DNA from: Desulfobulbaceae bacterium
GTDB lineage: Bacteria; Desulfobacterota; Desulfobulbia; Desulfobulbales; Desulfobulbaceae
DNA: 53,319 bases
Reading direction: 5' to 3'
Assembly (NCBI GenBank): GCA_011391865.1
Contig: JAABPV010000009.1
Span: 1-53,319 of the forward strand
In this document: positions 43,170 through 51,160 of the stretch, piece by piece
Numbering within the stretch: the stretch's first letter is position 1
Layout: every line of letters begins with the position of its first letter
Made by a program: the position numbers and the translations under genes
The notes under the pieces: generated by a model
Seen by the model: only the letters and a program-made list of their open reading frames with translations
The model's database searches: none
What the model was told of the DNA's origin: nothing

Positions 43170-43254
43170 CTCCTACCACCATAGGAGGCAATCTCCTACC
43201 CTAATAGGAGCGAGGCTCCTACCTTGGTAGGAGGCTGCTTCCTATTAGGGTAGG
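43170..43254. repeat. Four palindromes on an exact 23-bp pitch
   Basis: Units at 43170, 43193, 43216 and 43239 are built on CTCCTA-CC...-TAGGAG. Palindrome centres are 43178.5, 43201.5, 43224.5 and 43247.5, exactly 23 bp apart. The fourth has swapped arms (CCTATTAGGGTAGG). The array lies 56 bp after hicB. Confidence 0.85.
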
Positions 43255-43337
43255 GTGCTATGAGTCAAGCTGTAACAGGAAGCGATCGGATGTTACGCAC
43301 TGCATCGTCAAAGATTTGCAAGATACTAAAATAATAG

Positions 43338-43366
43338 TTGACCTGACAGTTATCGAGTTGTATTAA
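43338..43366 (+). promoter_or_regulatory. Sigma70-like promoter for the 43456 gene
   Basis: TTGACC (43338-43343), exact 17-bp spacer, TATTAA (43361-43366). The leader would be about 80 bases. Confidence 0.55.
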
Positions 43367-43455
43367 TATGCAAAATCAGTTTGAGCAGCAGCAAGTCTCT
43401 CGATGCTGTTGTAACAACACAGCGGTATTGTTTCTTAATTTTCAGCGAGGACACT

Positions 43456-43740
43456 ATGAGTCAGTATTCGGAGCGTGGCGAGTCCATAAGAGAGTTATCT
43501 ATACAACTTGTTAAGCATTTCATGGAAGCGACTGCTGCATGTCAACCGGGAGCACAAGGGAGGACGCAGAGTGACCTTTTTCGTGACTGTGGTTTTGAAT
43601 GGCCGCATCAACAGACTTCTGACGCAACTCACCAAAGAGTGTGGTTCAATTTCCTTTTACAGGAGATGGAGCGCAGGAAAATAATAGAATTGAATCAATC
43701 TCCACCGCAATCTTCAGGGAAGTTTTGGCGATTAGTATAG
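43456..43740 (+). CDS. Small winged-helix-like protein, unknown function
   Basis: 94 residues from the ATG preceded by AGCGAGG. Helical start (RGESIRELSIQLVKHFMEAT), then QSDLFRDCGFEWPHQ and a C-terminal VWFNFLLQEMERRKIIELN...GKFWRLV. The helix followed by a beta wing at the end resembles winged-helix DNA-binding proteins. AT-richer than neighbours. It stands alone with its own promoter. Family not recognised. Confidence 0.6.
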   Translation: MSQYSERGESIRELSIQLVKHFMEATAACQPGAQGRTQSDLFRDCGFEWPHQQTSDATHQRVWFNFLLQEMERRKIIELNQSPPQSSGKFWRLV

Positions 43741-43838
43741 CTGATGGACGATTGGTTTGGTGTTCAGCAATGCTTTGATTGCAACAGCACCATCTTTCCA
43801 GACTAATCATTGAACGCACGAAATTCGTTCGATACTCT

Positions 43839-44282
43839 ATGACCACCGTCGCTCTCTACGAAACAGACCTGTACGCTTGGGCCATACGCAATGCCCAGCT
43901 TCTGCGTGAACGATGCGCTGATGAGCTTGATTTTGAACATTTGGCACAGGAAATTGAGAGCGTGGGCGCACGAGAAAAACGGGAGCTGCAAAGCAGATTG
44001 GAAGTGCTGATCGCCCATCTGCTCAAGCTGGGCTATCTCACTGTATTACGGGCGCAGAATGAGCGCGGCTGGAAAGTGACGGTGCGTGAACAGCGGCGGC
44101 GAATTGCGGAGTGTTTGAGCGACAGCCCCAGCTTGCAAACACAGTTGGCAGGCTGCGCGCACCGCGCCTACAGTTATGCGGTTGACAGCATTATCCGACA
44201 GTTCGGCGTGGATGAGTCTGCCCTACCTGCGCAGTGTCCCTACACGCTGGAGCAAATCTTGGACAGCACTTTCTATCCCTGA
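43839..44282 (+). CDS. DUF29 family protein
   Basis: 147 residues from MTTVALYETDLYAW. The DUF29 pattern is clear: YETDLYAWAIRNAQLLRER...DFEHLAQEIESVGAREKRELQSRLEVLIAHLLKL, then the basic W-K-x-T-V-R-E-Q-R-R-R-I and YTLEQILDSTFYP end. The family is common in cyanobacteria and large sulfur bacteria and often lies by toxin-antitoxin genes; its function is unknown. No clear Shine-Dalgarno. Confidence 0.88.
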   Translation: MTTVALYETDLYAWAIRNAQLLRERCADELDFEHLAQEIESVGAREKRELQSRLEVLIAHLLKLGYLTVLRAQNERGWKVTVREQRRRIAECLSDSPSLQTQLAGCAHRAYSYAVDSIIRQFGVDESALPAQCPYTLEQILDSTFYP

Positions 44283-44349
44283 TCTGCAAGAACGCTGCCA
44301 GCAGATGCTGCCGCCTTGCACTCTGCTTCTGTTGTTCCTCAGAAAATAG

Positions 44350-44378
44350 TTGACAACCTGCCTGCCGCGTTTTAAAAA
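44350..44378 (+). promoter_or_regulatory. Promoter of the 44438 gene (duplicated type)
   Basis: TTGACA (44350-44355), 17-bp spacer, TAAAAA (44373-44378). The spacer end (GCGTTT) and the following leader (CATTCCGCTT...CTTCCAC-GGAGAACGAT-ATG) recur at 45681-45768. Confidence 0.65.
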
Positions 44379-44437
44379 GATTGCTGGACATTCCGCTTCC
44401 AGCTTCCCTCCCATCCACCTTCCACCGGAGAACGATT

Positions 44438-44833
44438 ATGCCGACAAAGAAAATGTTCCCTGACATTCCCTTGTCCAACGACTCTGAATCCCCCATCTTG
44501 GACATCAAACCGGAAAGAGACCCGCTGATCGAGAGAATAGTCGCCAGTGTCGCCAAAGAGCGACCGCAGGACAGCGAAGAAGAACTCAGAGCGGTCGCAC
44601 GATATGTCCTGATGTATATTACTCAAAAGGTTATGGAGGGCAACGAAGTGATCTTGGGTGACATACTCCTCCGCCGTAAGCCGGACAAAGACTCGCCTGA
44701 GGCAAAAGGCCCCCGGCCAGGGCAAGAACATCTATTCCATATTGATGTCGAATATACCCCGCCTAAGATTCCCGGCGCAAGCAAGGACAGCTTTCCTATG
44801 TCCCTGCCTCCGAATCTGCTCACAAAACATTAA
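44438..44833 (+). CDS. Small acidic protein of unknown function
   Basis: 131 residues from the ATG behind the GGAGAACGATT site. Acidic N-terminus (DIPLSNDSESPILDIKPERDP), a helical middle (EELRAVARYVLMYITQKVMEGNEVILGDIL), and a Pro-rich C-terminus. No domain recognised. It shares its promoter and leader with the HU-like gene at 45769, which suggests joint control. Confidence 0.7.
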   Translation: MPTKKMFPDIPLSNDSESPILDIKPERDPLIERIVASVAKERPQDSEEELRAVARYVLMYITQKVMEGNEVILGDILLRRKPDKDSPEAKGPRPGQEHLFHIDVEYTPPKIPGASKDSFPMSLPPNLLTKH

Positions 44834-44845
44834 GTTTGCGCATGA

Positions 44846-44863
44846 ACCGTTCCTGCAAACGGT
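44846..44863. terminator. Hairpin after the 44438 gene
   Basis: ACCGTT / AACGGT inverted repeat, extended by CATG on both sides (with one bulge), 12 bases after the stop. No long T run, so termination is uncertain. Confidence 0.45.
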
Positions 44864-44897
44864 CATGATATTCTGTTTTCCGCAGTCCTCCCATCCC

Positions 44898-44952
44898 CCT
44901 TCCACTGGAGAACGATCATGGCAACCATCCAATGGCGGCCCGAAGTCAACGC
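44898..44952 (+). repeat. 55-bp exact duplicate of 45749-45803
   Basis: Covers the ribosome binding site and first twelve codons (MATIQWRPEVNA) of the 45769 gene. The copy breaks off at 44953. Offset 851 bp. Confidence 0.9.
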
Positions 44953-44971
44953 ACAGAACCTGCTTGAATGA
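44918..44971 (+). pseudogene. Remnant of a 45769-type gene
   Basis: ATG followed by MATIQWRPEVNA and then NLLE and a stop after 17 codons. It keeps the intact ribosome binding site, so it may still be translated and couple to the PIN gene whose ATG overlaps its stop (44968/44971). Confidence 0.75.
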
Positions 44972-45447
44972 TGAGCAGAAAATTTGTCTATCTGGAGACC
45001 AGCGTCATCAGCTATCTGGCTGCCCGGCCAAGCAGAAACTTGGTTGTCGCCGCGCATCAGTCCATAACCGAGGAATGGTGGAGACAGAGGAGGAGACGTT
45101 TTCAGGAGGTCATTTCCGAGATAGTGCTTGAGGAGGCGCAGCAGGGCAGCCCAGAAGCGGCCAAGAGGCGCATGGATATTCTCAGCGGCATTCCTTTTAT
45201 CCCTGTTGCGGAAAACAGCTTGCGTCTTGCCGACATATTGGTGCAAAGCGGAGCTGTTCCGGCAAAAGCGGCGCAGGATGCCCTGCATATTGCGGTCTGC
45301 TGCGCAAACAGCATTGATTTCCTGCTGACATGGAATTGCAAACATATTGCCAATGCGGAAAAAAGAGGTCATATTGAAGAGACGGCGCGGCAGAACGGTT
45401 TCACTGCGCCGGTCATCTGCACACCGGAAGAGCTGCTGGGAGAATGA
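44968..45447 (+). CDS. PIN-domain (VapC-like) toxin
   Basis: 159 residues (or one fewer from the second ATG). RKFVYLETSVISYLAARPSRNLVVAAHQ is the N-terminal strand with Glu in place of the usual first Asp, a feature of this PIN subfamily; then EEWWRQRR, SEIVLEEAQQGSPEAAKRR, and KAAQDALHIAVCCANSIDFLLTWNCKHIANA with the later acidic residue, ending in CTPEELL. It is a likely Mg2+-dependent RNase toxin. It is translated from the remnant leader and overlaps the small downstream gene. Confidence 0.88.
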   Translation: MMSRKFVYLETSVISYLAARPSRNLVVAAHQSITEEWWRQRRRRFQEVISEIVLEEAQQGSPEAAKRRMDILSGIPFIPVAENSLRLADILVQSGAVPAKAAQDALHIAVCCANSIDFLLTWNCKHIANAEKRGHIEETARQNGFTAPVICTPEELLGE

Positions 45448-45629
45448 ATATGTTCGATGATCCAATTGTCAGGGAAACACGGAAGACCAGAGAGCGCATG
45501 GCGGCGCAGCATAACTATGATGTGTACAGCTTGGGGCGGCACTACATGGAAAAGCAGCAGCAAGCGCGGCGGGTGTTCATCCATGTTCCTGGCAGAACAG
45601 AACGTCCGCAGCCTGCAACGCAGCCCTGA
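45444..45629 (+). CDS. Small partner protein of the PIN toxin
   Basis: 61 residues (ATG 45450 is an alternative). MFDDPIVRETRKTRERMAAQHNYDVYSLGRHYMEKQQQ is the pattern of short proteins regularly encoded with this PIN subfamily, presumably the antitoxin even though it follows the toxin. Overlaps the toxin stop. Helical, charged, no DNA-binding motif evident. Confidence 0.7.
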   Translation: MNMFDDPIVRETRKTRERMAAQHNYDVYSLGRHYMEKQQQARRVFIHVPGRTERPQPATQP

Positions 45630-45680
45630 AGCCTGTTCCTGCTTCTTCCTGCCCTGCTTTCCCTTGCCAGCAGAAATTTG

Positions 45681-45709
45681 TTGACAAGACATCTCTGGCG
45701 TTTTAAAGA
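45681..45709 (+). promoter_or_regulatory. Promoter of the 45769 gene (duplicated type)
   Basis: TTGACA (45681-45686), 17-bp spacer, TAAAGA (45704-45709), matching the 44350 promoter in spacing, -10 type and downstream leader. Confidence 0.65.
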
Positions 45710-45768
45710 GAATTGGAAGCATTCCGCTTTCAATCCTCCTCCTTTTTTCCTTCCACTGGAGAACGATC

Positions 45769-46845
45769 ATGGCAACCATCCAATGGCGGCCCGAAGTCAA
45801 CGCCCTCACCACGCCCCAGTCCTACCGCGCCCGCGTCCTGCCCAGAAATGTGATTGGCAACGACGAGCTGGCCGCCGAGATCGCGGCGGAGCTGGATGTC
45901 ATCAGCCCGGATGTCGCCCGCTTGGTCATCACCACGGAAAAAAAGCTGATTGCCAAGCACTTGGCCAACGGCGACCAGGTGACGCAGGAGGACGCATTGA
46001 CCTACAGCCTGTCGCTGACCGCCAAATTAGACAGTCCCGACGACCCGCTACCGGACGAGGATGACATGCTGAAGGTGCGCATCTACGCCTCCAAGCCTTT
46101 CATCGCCGAGGTGCGGCAAGGGGCCAAGCTGGAACGCCTGCCTTTAGCCGAGAAGGTGCCGGTGATCGCCTCTGCTGAGGACAACCGGCTCAAACTCGCT
46201 GATGTCCTGTTCGCGCAGGGCGTGCTCAAGCTGACCGGCAGCAATCTCTTCTTTGATGAGACCGAGGAAAGCGGCGAATGCGTGATCGAGGGGACGCAGA
46301 GCGGGAGGACGGTGCAGAACCAGTACGCCATGATCTCCAACTCCGCGATTCTGCTGGTGCCCAATATCCCGGCGCAGGCCCATCCGTGGAACAATGAATA
46401 CACGGTCTCGGTCAGCACGCACTACACCGAGCACGGCACGCCGCGCAGCGGCACCTACCGCCGACGGCTGCGCTCGCCGCTGACTGTGCCCGGCCTCGGC
46501 AGCCCCAATCCGCCAGGTACCGGCATCCTTACGGGCAGCAGTGCCTTCGCGCATGTCAGCATCAACGGCGGCTTGACCAGCGCGGACACCTTGCTGCGCA
46601 TCCAAGTCATCCTCGATCTGCAAGGCGGGCGGCTGCTGTTCTCTTTGCTGGACATGCAGGAAGGCGGCGCGGCAGGCGCAGAGGTGATCGTGCCGCAGAA
46701 CGGGGAATACATTCTGCCGGGCTTTGCCAGTTCTCCTGTGACCAGCGTCGAGATCACCGTGAACAACTACGCCGCTCTGTGGGACATGATCCGCAATGAC
46801 TACGGCGGCAGGCTGGTGGATGTGCTGGATGTGAGGGTGGCGTAG
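45769..46845 (+). CDS. HU-like/DUF4469-type DNA-binding protein
   Basis: 358 residues with GGAGAACGATC before the ATG. MATIQWRPEVNALTTPQSYRARVLPRN plus DVARLVITTEKKLIAKHLANGDQVTQEDALTYSLSLTAKLDSPDDPLP fits the HU-like N-terminal domain of bacterial DUF4469/'DNA-binding domain-containing' proteins, followed by ~230 residues of beta-rich sequence (carboxy-terminal domain). Function is not established for the family; nucleic-acid binding is the likely activity. A helicase fragment starts right after its stop. Confidence 0.75.
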   Translation: MATIQWRPEVNALTTPQSYRARVLPRNVIGNDELAAEIAAELDVISPDVARLVITTEKKLIAKHLANGDQVTQEDALTYSLSLTAKLDSPDDPLPDEDDMLKVRIYASKPFIAEVRQGAKLERLPLAEKVPVIASAEDNRLKLADVLFAQGVLKLTGSNLFFDETEESGECVIEGTQSGRTVQNQYAMISNSAILLVPNIPAQAHPWNNEYTVSVSTHYTEHGTPRSGTYRRRLRSPLTVPGLGSPNPPGTGILTGSSAFAHVSINGGLTSADTLLRIQVILDLQGGRLLFSLLDMQEGGAAGAEVIVPQNGEYILPGFASSPVTSVEITVNNYAALWDMIRNDYGGRLVDVLDVRVA

Positions 46846-46898
46846 GAGATGAGCAGCTTGAGGTCAGACAGTCTGTCCAAGAGCTGGTGCAGGTAGTA
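46846..46898 (-). pseudogene. Tiny DEAH-helicase fragment
   Basis: The minus strand reads LHQLLDRLSDLKLLIS, matching HrpA positions around 41872-41924 (YLHQLLDKRPDLKLLISSATID). About 22 bases are identical in a row and the rest similar. It abuts the stop codon of the 45769 gene. It is a leftover of recombination with an hrpA/hrpB-like gene. Confidence 0.7.
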
Positions 46899-46930
46899 CC
46901 GGTTTGGCCTGCTTGCCCAGCTCTTGTATA

Positions 46931-48640
46931 TTACAGCACTTGCAGGATGGCAGGAAGTGCTGGAAATGTGGTTGTCGTTCCAGGCGTGCTGGCTGGCATG
47001 ATGACAAACAGCGTGATCGAATTGCCAGGGAACGTCGCTGTGAAGCTGCCTGCGCTGACAGCTTGATTGCTGGCATGTACGATGGATGCGAGCTGGGCTG
47101 CGCTGTAACGGTACACTGATGCGGTTGCACTCGGTGTGAAGCCAGCCAGACTGACCGTGCTGGTGAGCGCAGCCCCAGTCTTGTTGATCACCATTATAGT
47201 CAGAGCTTGATCAGCACTGCGCCGGGCCGCGTAGATGGAGAGCTTGTCCTGATCACTGCTCGCGGCTGACGTGCTGATATTGCCAAACCCATGCCCTGCG
47301 CCGTCATAGCTGAGATACATACGGAAGGCGAAGGAGCCGGGAGCGGTGACGGATGGTGGTGCCCACAAGGTTGCCAAGTCAACACCTTCACGGCCAAAGA
47401 TGCCCAACACATCAGCCTGAGCAAGTGCGCCGTTGATGTTCTCCAAACCACCCCAGTTGTACTCGGAGATGGCGATCTTAGTGCTAGGGTAATTGTCCGC
47501 TATCCATGCCTTCATGCGCGGGATCAGCTTGATCTCGGTGCCAATCCAGCTTTCATCAACGTATGCAGCATCCCACAAGGCGCGGGTAGAACGCAGCCTG
47601 AGTGCTTGGGTGGTGCTGTCTCCCGCAGGTGCCAGCGATACACCATTGGCCTGCGGATAATAATGCAAGTCCAGATAGTCGAGAAGGCGCACCCCATTGG
47701 CTTGCTCATAAGCCTGCATCTGCTTGAGATACCAAGGCACATAGTCGCCGTGCGCCGCATGATCGGCACCAGCACCGCAGCCATATTGATTGAGCGCGTT
47801 GTCGGCAGCAGAGTACAAGTACCGGCACCAGCCATCTTCAGCAGGGCCAAGCGTCTTTGCTGATGGATCAGCGGCCTTCACTGCCGCCGCATACTGCTGC
47901 GTCAGCGCGACGAATTCGGCATCATGCTGCGCCCCAGGGTGAACATCGCGGTGAGTTTCTTTCCAGAGGCCAGGCTCGTTGTCAAGTCCGTAATATGCCA
48001 CGCCACCGTTCGCCGCAGTGCCGTACTTAGCGGTCAGATGATTGATCCAGCCGGTAACAAAGTCCGGGCCAATTGCCGTGCTGGTGTCAGCAGGATCATT
48101 GCCGGTGATTGGGCCAGCGTCCGTCATGCCATTGCCGCAGTCAGTATCCCACTCCCAATCAGTGCCGGTCTGCGCACCATATTTAGATACCTTGAAGCTG
48201 CAATCATACGGATGATTGCGCGGACTGCCGCTCTTGGGTGTCCAGCCAATCATCGGAACAGTGACCAGCGACTGGGTATTGGTGCTCTTGTTCTGCGCCA
48301 CAAACTGATCGGACAAGGAGCCGTCGCTCGTTGCAGGGCCATCCGGGATGTTCTCAAAGTACCAGTTCCTGCCAGCATTGTGCATATTGGTCTGCCAGTT
48401 ATACCGCGAGGTGCTGTCACCACCCCAGCGCTGCACTGGCAGATGCAGTTCGGCTGCCAGACTATCTTTGGTGGCATTCATCCCGTCAATTGCATTCACG
48501 CCATAGATGCCCGGACTGATAGGATGCTGATTGCTGCTGGCATCAACAGTAAGTGTCGGCCCTTGTTGAGCAAGGGATACAGCAGGCGTGCTGGCAAGCG
48601 GCAGCATAGCTGCCCAAGCCATGATGATTCTGCGCTTCAT
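46931..48640 (-). CDS. Secreted glycoside hydrolase family 44 enzyme
   Basis: 569 residues with a signal peptide (MKRRIIMAWAAMLPLASTPAVSLAQQ). GIYGVNAIDG, QRWGGDSTSRYNWQ, YYGLDNEPGLWKETH (acid/base Glu222) and IAISEYNWGGLENI (nucleophile Glu393) are the GH44 signatures; the family cleaves beta-1,4-glucans such as cellulose or xyloglucan. The last ~100 residues are a beta-sandwich like those beside GH44 catalytic barrels. No carbohydrate-binding module or dockerin. A lone plant-polymer enzyme among housekeeping genes suggests acquisition by transfer. Confidence 0.88.
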   Translation of the reverse strand: MKRRIIMAWAAMLPLASTPAVSLAQQGPTLTVDASSNQHPISPGIYGVNAIDGMNATKDSLAAELHLPVQRWGGDSTSRYNWQTNMHNAGRNWYFENIPDGPATSDGSLSDQFVAQNKSTNTQSLVTVPMIGWTPKSGSPRNHPYDCSFKVSKYGAQTGTDWEWDTDCGNGMTDAGPITGNDPADTSTAIGPDFVTGWINHLTAKYGTAANGGVAYYGLDNEPGLWKETHRDVHPGAQHDAEFVALTQQYAAAVKAADPSAKTLGPAEDGWCRYLYSAADNALNQYGCGAGADHAAHGDYVPWYLKQMQAYEQANGVRLLDYLDLHYYPQANGVSLAPAGDSTTQALRLRSTRALWDAAYVDESWIGTEIKLIPRMKAWIADNYPSTKIAISEYNWGGLENINGALAQADVLGIFGREGVDLATLWAPPSVTAPGSFAFRMYLSYDGAGHGFGNISTSAASSDQDKLSIYAARRSADQALTIMVINKTGAALTSTVSLAGFTPSATASVYRYSAAQLASIVHASNQAVSAGSFTATFPGNSITLFVIMPASTPGTTTTFPALPAILQVL

Positions 48641-48708
48641 ATTCGTCTCCTACGAAGAATATAATCAAGGGCGGAACCCTACGTCCGCCCCCTTGCAACA
48701 ACCCGCCT

Positions 48709-49383
48709 TTACGCCAGCTTGCCCAATATCTCCACTGACACTTCCTTAATCCCCTTGGAGCCATCCACCGAGATCACCTTGGCCTTGCCGCTCTGCTTGA
48801 AGTAGTTCACTGCCGCCATCGTGCCGGTTTGGTCGTCGTAGTAGATGTCATGCCGCTTGCCGATGGCCGCCTCGTCCTGATCATCGGCCCGCGCACTCAG
48901 CTCGCCGCCGCAGACCCGGCAGACCAGCCTGCCGTCCTTCTCCACCGGCTTGATGGCATCGAAGGCAATGTGGTTGGGGTGGTTGTTGTCGTTGGCGCAG
49001 AGACGGCGGCCCATGATCCGCTCTTTGGCAATCTGCCGCTCCAGCGTGATCTCAACCACATAGTCGAGAGCCATGCCGGATTCGGTCAACGCCTTATCCA
49101 ACGCCTTAGCCTGCTCCAGCGAGCGCGGGAAGCCGTCGAGCAGCCAGCCTTTGTCCTTGGATTTGGCCAAAGTCTCCAGCACCATCGGCACGGTGATTTC
49201 GTCCGGCACCAGGTCGCCCCGGTCAATGTAGGCTTTGGCCTTCTTGCCCAGCTCAGTGCCGCCCTTGATGTGCTCGCGGAAGATCGCGCCAGACTCGATG
49301 TGAGCCAAGCCGTACTTCTCTTTGACGATTGCGCCCTGAGTGCCTTTGCCGCTGCCGTTGGGTCCGAAGGTGAGGATGTTCAT
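48709..49383 (-). CDS. adk: Adenylate kinase
   Basis: 224 residues from the ATG preceded by GAGAGG; longer readings overlap hom on the other strand. P-loop GPNGSGKGTQ (7-16; family GPPGAGKGTQ), IESGAIFREHI, DGFPRSLEQAKAL and the GRRLCANDNNHPN...CRVCGG LID with four metal-type positions partly kept. It balances AMP + ATP with 2 ADP. The Asn-Gly-Ser in the P-loop and His-rich LID insertion are characteristic of an adk subgroup in Deltaproteobacteria-like organisms (family statement from memory). Confidence 0.93.
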   Translation of the reverse strand: MNILTFGPNGSGKGTQGAIVKEKYGLAHIESGAIFREHIKGGTELGKKAKAYIDRGDLVPDEITVPMVLETLAKSKDKGWLLDGFPRSLEQAKALDKALTESGMALDYVVEITLERQIAKERIMGRRLCANDNNHPNHIAFDAIKPVEKDGRLVCRVCGGELSARADDQDEAAIGKRHDIYYDDQTGTMAAVNYFKQSGKAKVISVDGSKGIKEVSVEILGKLA

Positions 49384-49421
49384 GCTGACCTCTCTATATA
49401 ATAGAAGGAAAAAGGATGTGA

Positions 49422-49440
49422 AGGGAGGTGCTGCCTCCCT
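49422..49440. other. Stem-loop in the adk leader
   Basis: AGGGAGG-TGCTG-CCTCCCT, a perfect 7-bp stem, 39 bases upstream of the adk ATG. It could expose or hide a ribosome-binding-like AGGGAGG; a regulatory role is only possible. Confidence 0.4.
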
Positions 49441-49518
49441 GATTGCGCATGGGCCGTTTCTTCGCCAGACTATACCGCAGCCGCGCTGCCAACGCCAGCA
49501 GAAATGCGGCGCATCCTT

Positions 49519-49547
49519 TTGACAAGCAGGCGCAAAGAGGGTAAAAA
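49519..49547 (+). promoter_or_regulatory. Promoter of hom
   Basis: TTGACA (49519-49524), 17-bp spacer, TAAAAA (49542-49547), the same architecture as the promoters at 44350 and 45681. Expected start near 49554, leader ~37 bases. Confidence 0.7.
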
Positions 49548-49590
49548 CATGGGCTGCATCCCTTTCTCCCCCAACCTGACGGAACCTGCT

Positions 49591-50898
49591 ATGCACACCA
49601 TCAATATCGGCCTGTTCGGCTTCGGCACCGTGGGCAGCGGCTTGGCCGAAGCCCTTTGCTCCCAGCACGAGCGCATCCTGCGCCGCAGCGGTCTCTCCCT
49701 CAAGCTGACCAAGATCGCCGCCCGCTCCCTGAGCAGCCTGCCGCCGCAGCTGGCCGGGGTGGAGTTGGTCAAGGACGCGGACGCGCTGATCAATGACCCC
49801 AGCATTCATATCTTCGTCGAGCTGATCGGCGGGATAGAGCCAGCGCGGACGTGCATCCTCAAGGCGATAGCTGCGGGCAAGCACGTGGTCACGGCCAATA
49901 AAGCCCTGCTCTCGCAGCACGGCAAGGAGCTGTTCGCCGCAGCCGCAGCCAAGGGCGTGGAGGTCGGCTTTGAAGGCAGCGTGGGCGGCGGCATCCCGCT
50001 GATCAAGGCGTTGAAAGAAGGGCTGGCGGCCAACAAGCTGCTGGCGGTGATGGGCATTCTCAACGGCACGGCCAACTACATCCTCACCCGGATGACTGAG
50101 GAGCGGCTGCCCTTTGCTGAGGCATTGCGTGAGGCGCAGCGGCTGGGCTTCGCTGAGGCCGACCCCACCTATGACGTGGAAGGCATAGACACCGCCCACA
50201 AGCTGGCCATCCTGATGACCATTGCCTATGGCATGAACATCAGCCCGCAGCAGATCGCCACTGAGGGCATCAGCACCATCGAGCCGGTGGACATCGACTT
50301 CGCCCGCGAGTTCGGCTGCCGGATTAAGCTGCTGGCCGTGAGCCGGGATGTGGGCGGGGCGATTGAGGCGCGGGTGCATCCGACGATGGTGCCGACCGCG
50401 CACCTGCTGGCCTCGATCAGCGGAGCCAACAACGCCGTGGAGTTCTGCGGCGACCTGACCGGCAGCATCATCCTCAGCGGCGCAGGCGCAGGCAGACTGC
50501 CGACTGGCTCGGCAGTGGCAGCGGACGTGATCGACATCGCCCGCAACATCGCCGCTGGAGCCGTCGGGCGGGTGCCTGCGCTCTCCTATCTGCCGGAGCA
50601 GATCGTTGACCGGCCCATTGCCCCGCTCTCCGCCTTGTCCTGCCCCTTCTACCTGCGCATCACCGCCCTCGACAAGCCCGGCGTGCTGGCGAAGATCGCC
50701 GCCATCCTCAGCGGGCACGGCATCAGCATTGAGTCGGTCATCCAGAAGGGACGGCGGGAGAACGAGCCGGTGGCGGTGGTCATCCTCACCCACACTGCCA
50801 AGGAAGAAGCGGTAGCTGCGGCCTTGCGGGAGATTGACGCGCTGGACACCGTGGCTGCGCCGACGGTGCGGATTAGGATGCTGGGGGAGGAGGAATAA
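49591..50898 (+). CDS. hom: Homoserine dehydrogenase
   Basis: 435 residues from MHTINIGLFGFGTVGSG; the longer frame from 49504 crosses the promoter. NAD(P) site GLFGFGTVGSGLAEAL, then TANKALLSQHGKELF, EGSVGGGIPLIKALKEGL, GILNGTANYILTRM and YDVEGIDTAHKLAIL, plus a C-terminal ACT domain (YLRITALDKPGVLAKIAAILSGHGISIESVIQK) that usually senses threonine. It reduces aspartate semialdehyde to homoserine for Thr and Met synthesis. Its 3' end is duplicated beyond the PIN module. Confidence 0.95.
   Translation: MHTINIGLFGFGTVGSGLAEALCSQHERILRRSGLSLKLTKIAARSLSSLPPQLAGVELVKDADALINDPSIHIFVELIGGIEPARTCILKAIAAGKHVVTANKALLSQHGKELFAAAAAKGVEVGFEGSVGGGIPLIKALKEGLAANKLLAVMGILNGTANYILTRMTEERLPFAEALREAQRLGFAEADPTYDVEGIDTAHKLAILMTIAYGMNISPQQIATEGISTIEPVDIDFAREFGCRIKLLAVSRDVGGAIEARVHPTMVPTAHLLASISGANNAVEFCGDLTGSIILSGAGAGRLPTGSAVAADVIDIARNIAAGAVGRVPALSYLPEQIVDRPIAPLSALSCPFYLRITALDKPGVLAKIAAILSGHGISIESVIQKGRRENEPVAVVILTHTAKEEAVAAALREIDALDTVAAPTVRIRMLGEEE
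50877..50892 (+). repeat. 16-bp direct repeat, left copy (hom 3' end)
   Basis: GATGCTGGGGGAGGAG occurs at 50877-50892 (coding MLGEE of hom) and again at 51660-51675, also in a frame giving MLGEE then stop. The repeats bracket the antitoxin/toxin pair and a gene fragment. Confidence 0.8.
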
Positions 50899-50899
50899 C

Positions 50900-51160
50900 A
50901 TGGCATCACTATCAATACAGAGTGTTGACGAGCAGCTCGCGGCCTTACTGAAGCAGCGGGCCGCAGCAGCGCGGAAGAGCGTCAGCCAGTTCGTTCTGGA
51001 CACGCTGCGGCAGCATCTCGGCCTGGAGAAGGAAAAGCGATTCACGGCGGAGCATGACGACCTTGACAGCCTCTTCGGCGCATGGACGGAGGAGGAGTTC
51101 AGCAGCATCCAAGGCAGCATCAGCGCGGAACGGCGGATTGACCCGGAGCTGTGGCAGTGA
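50900..51160 (+). CDS. Antitoxin of the second PIN module
   Basis: 86 residues with GGAGGAATAAC directly before the ATG and just 1 bp after hom. ASLSIQSVDEQLAALLKQRAAAARKSVSQFVLDTLRQHLGL is a ribbon-helix-helix N-terminus as in FitA/VapB antitoxins; the acidic C-terminus (FGAWTEEEFSSIQGSI) would bind the toxin. It would repress its own operon, but here it may be read through from hom. Confidence 0.85.
   Translation: MASLSIQSVDEQLAALLKQRAAAARKSVSQFVLDTLRQHLGLEKEKRFTAEHDDLDSLFGAWTEEEFSSIQGSISAERRIDPELWQ

Larger units (their letters stand above)
43115..43455. other. Intergenic region with 23-bp palindromes and a promoter
   Basis: Holds the palindrome array at 43170-43254 and a good promoter at 43338-43366; an inverted repeat TTCAG/CTGAA (43152-43169) precedes the array out of register. 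No gene seen. Confidence 0.5.
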
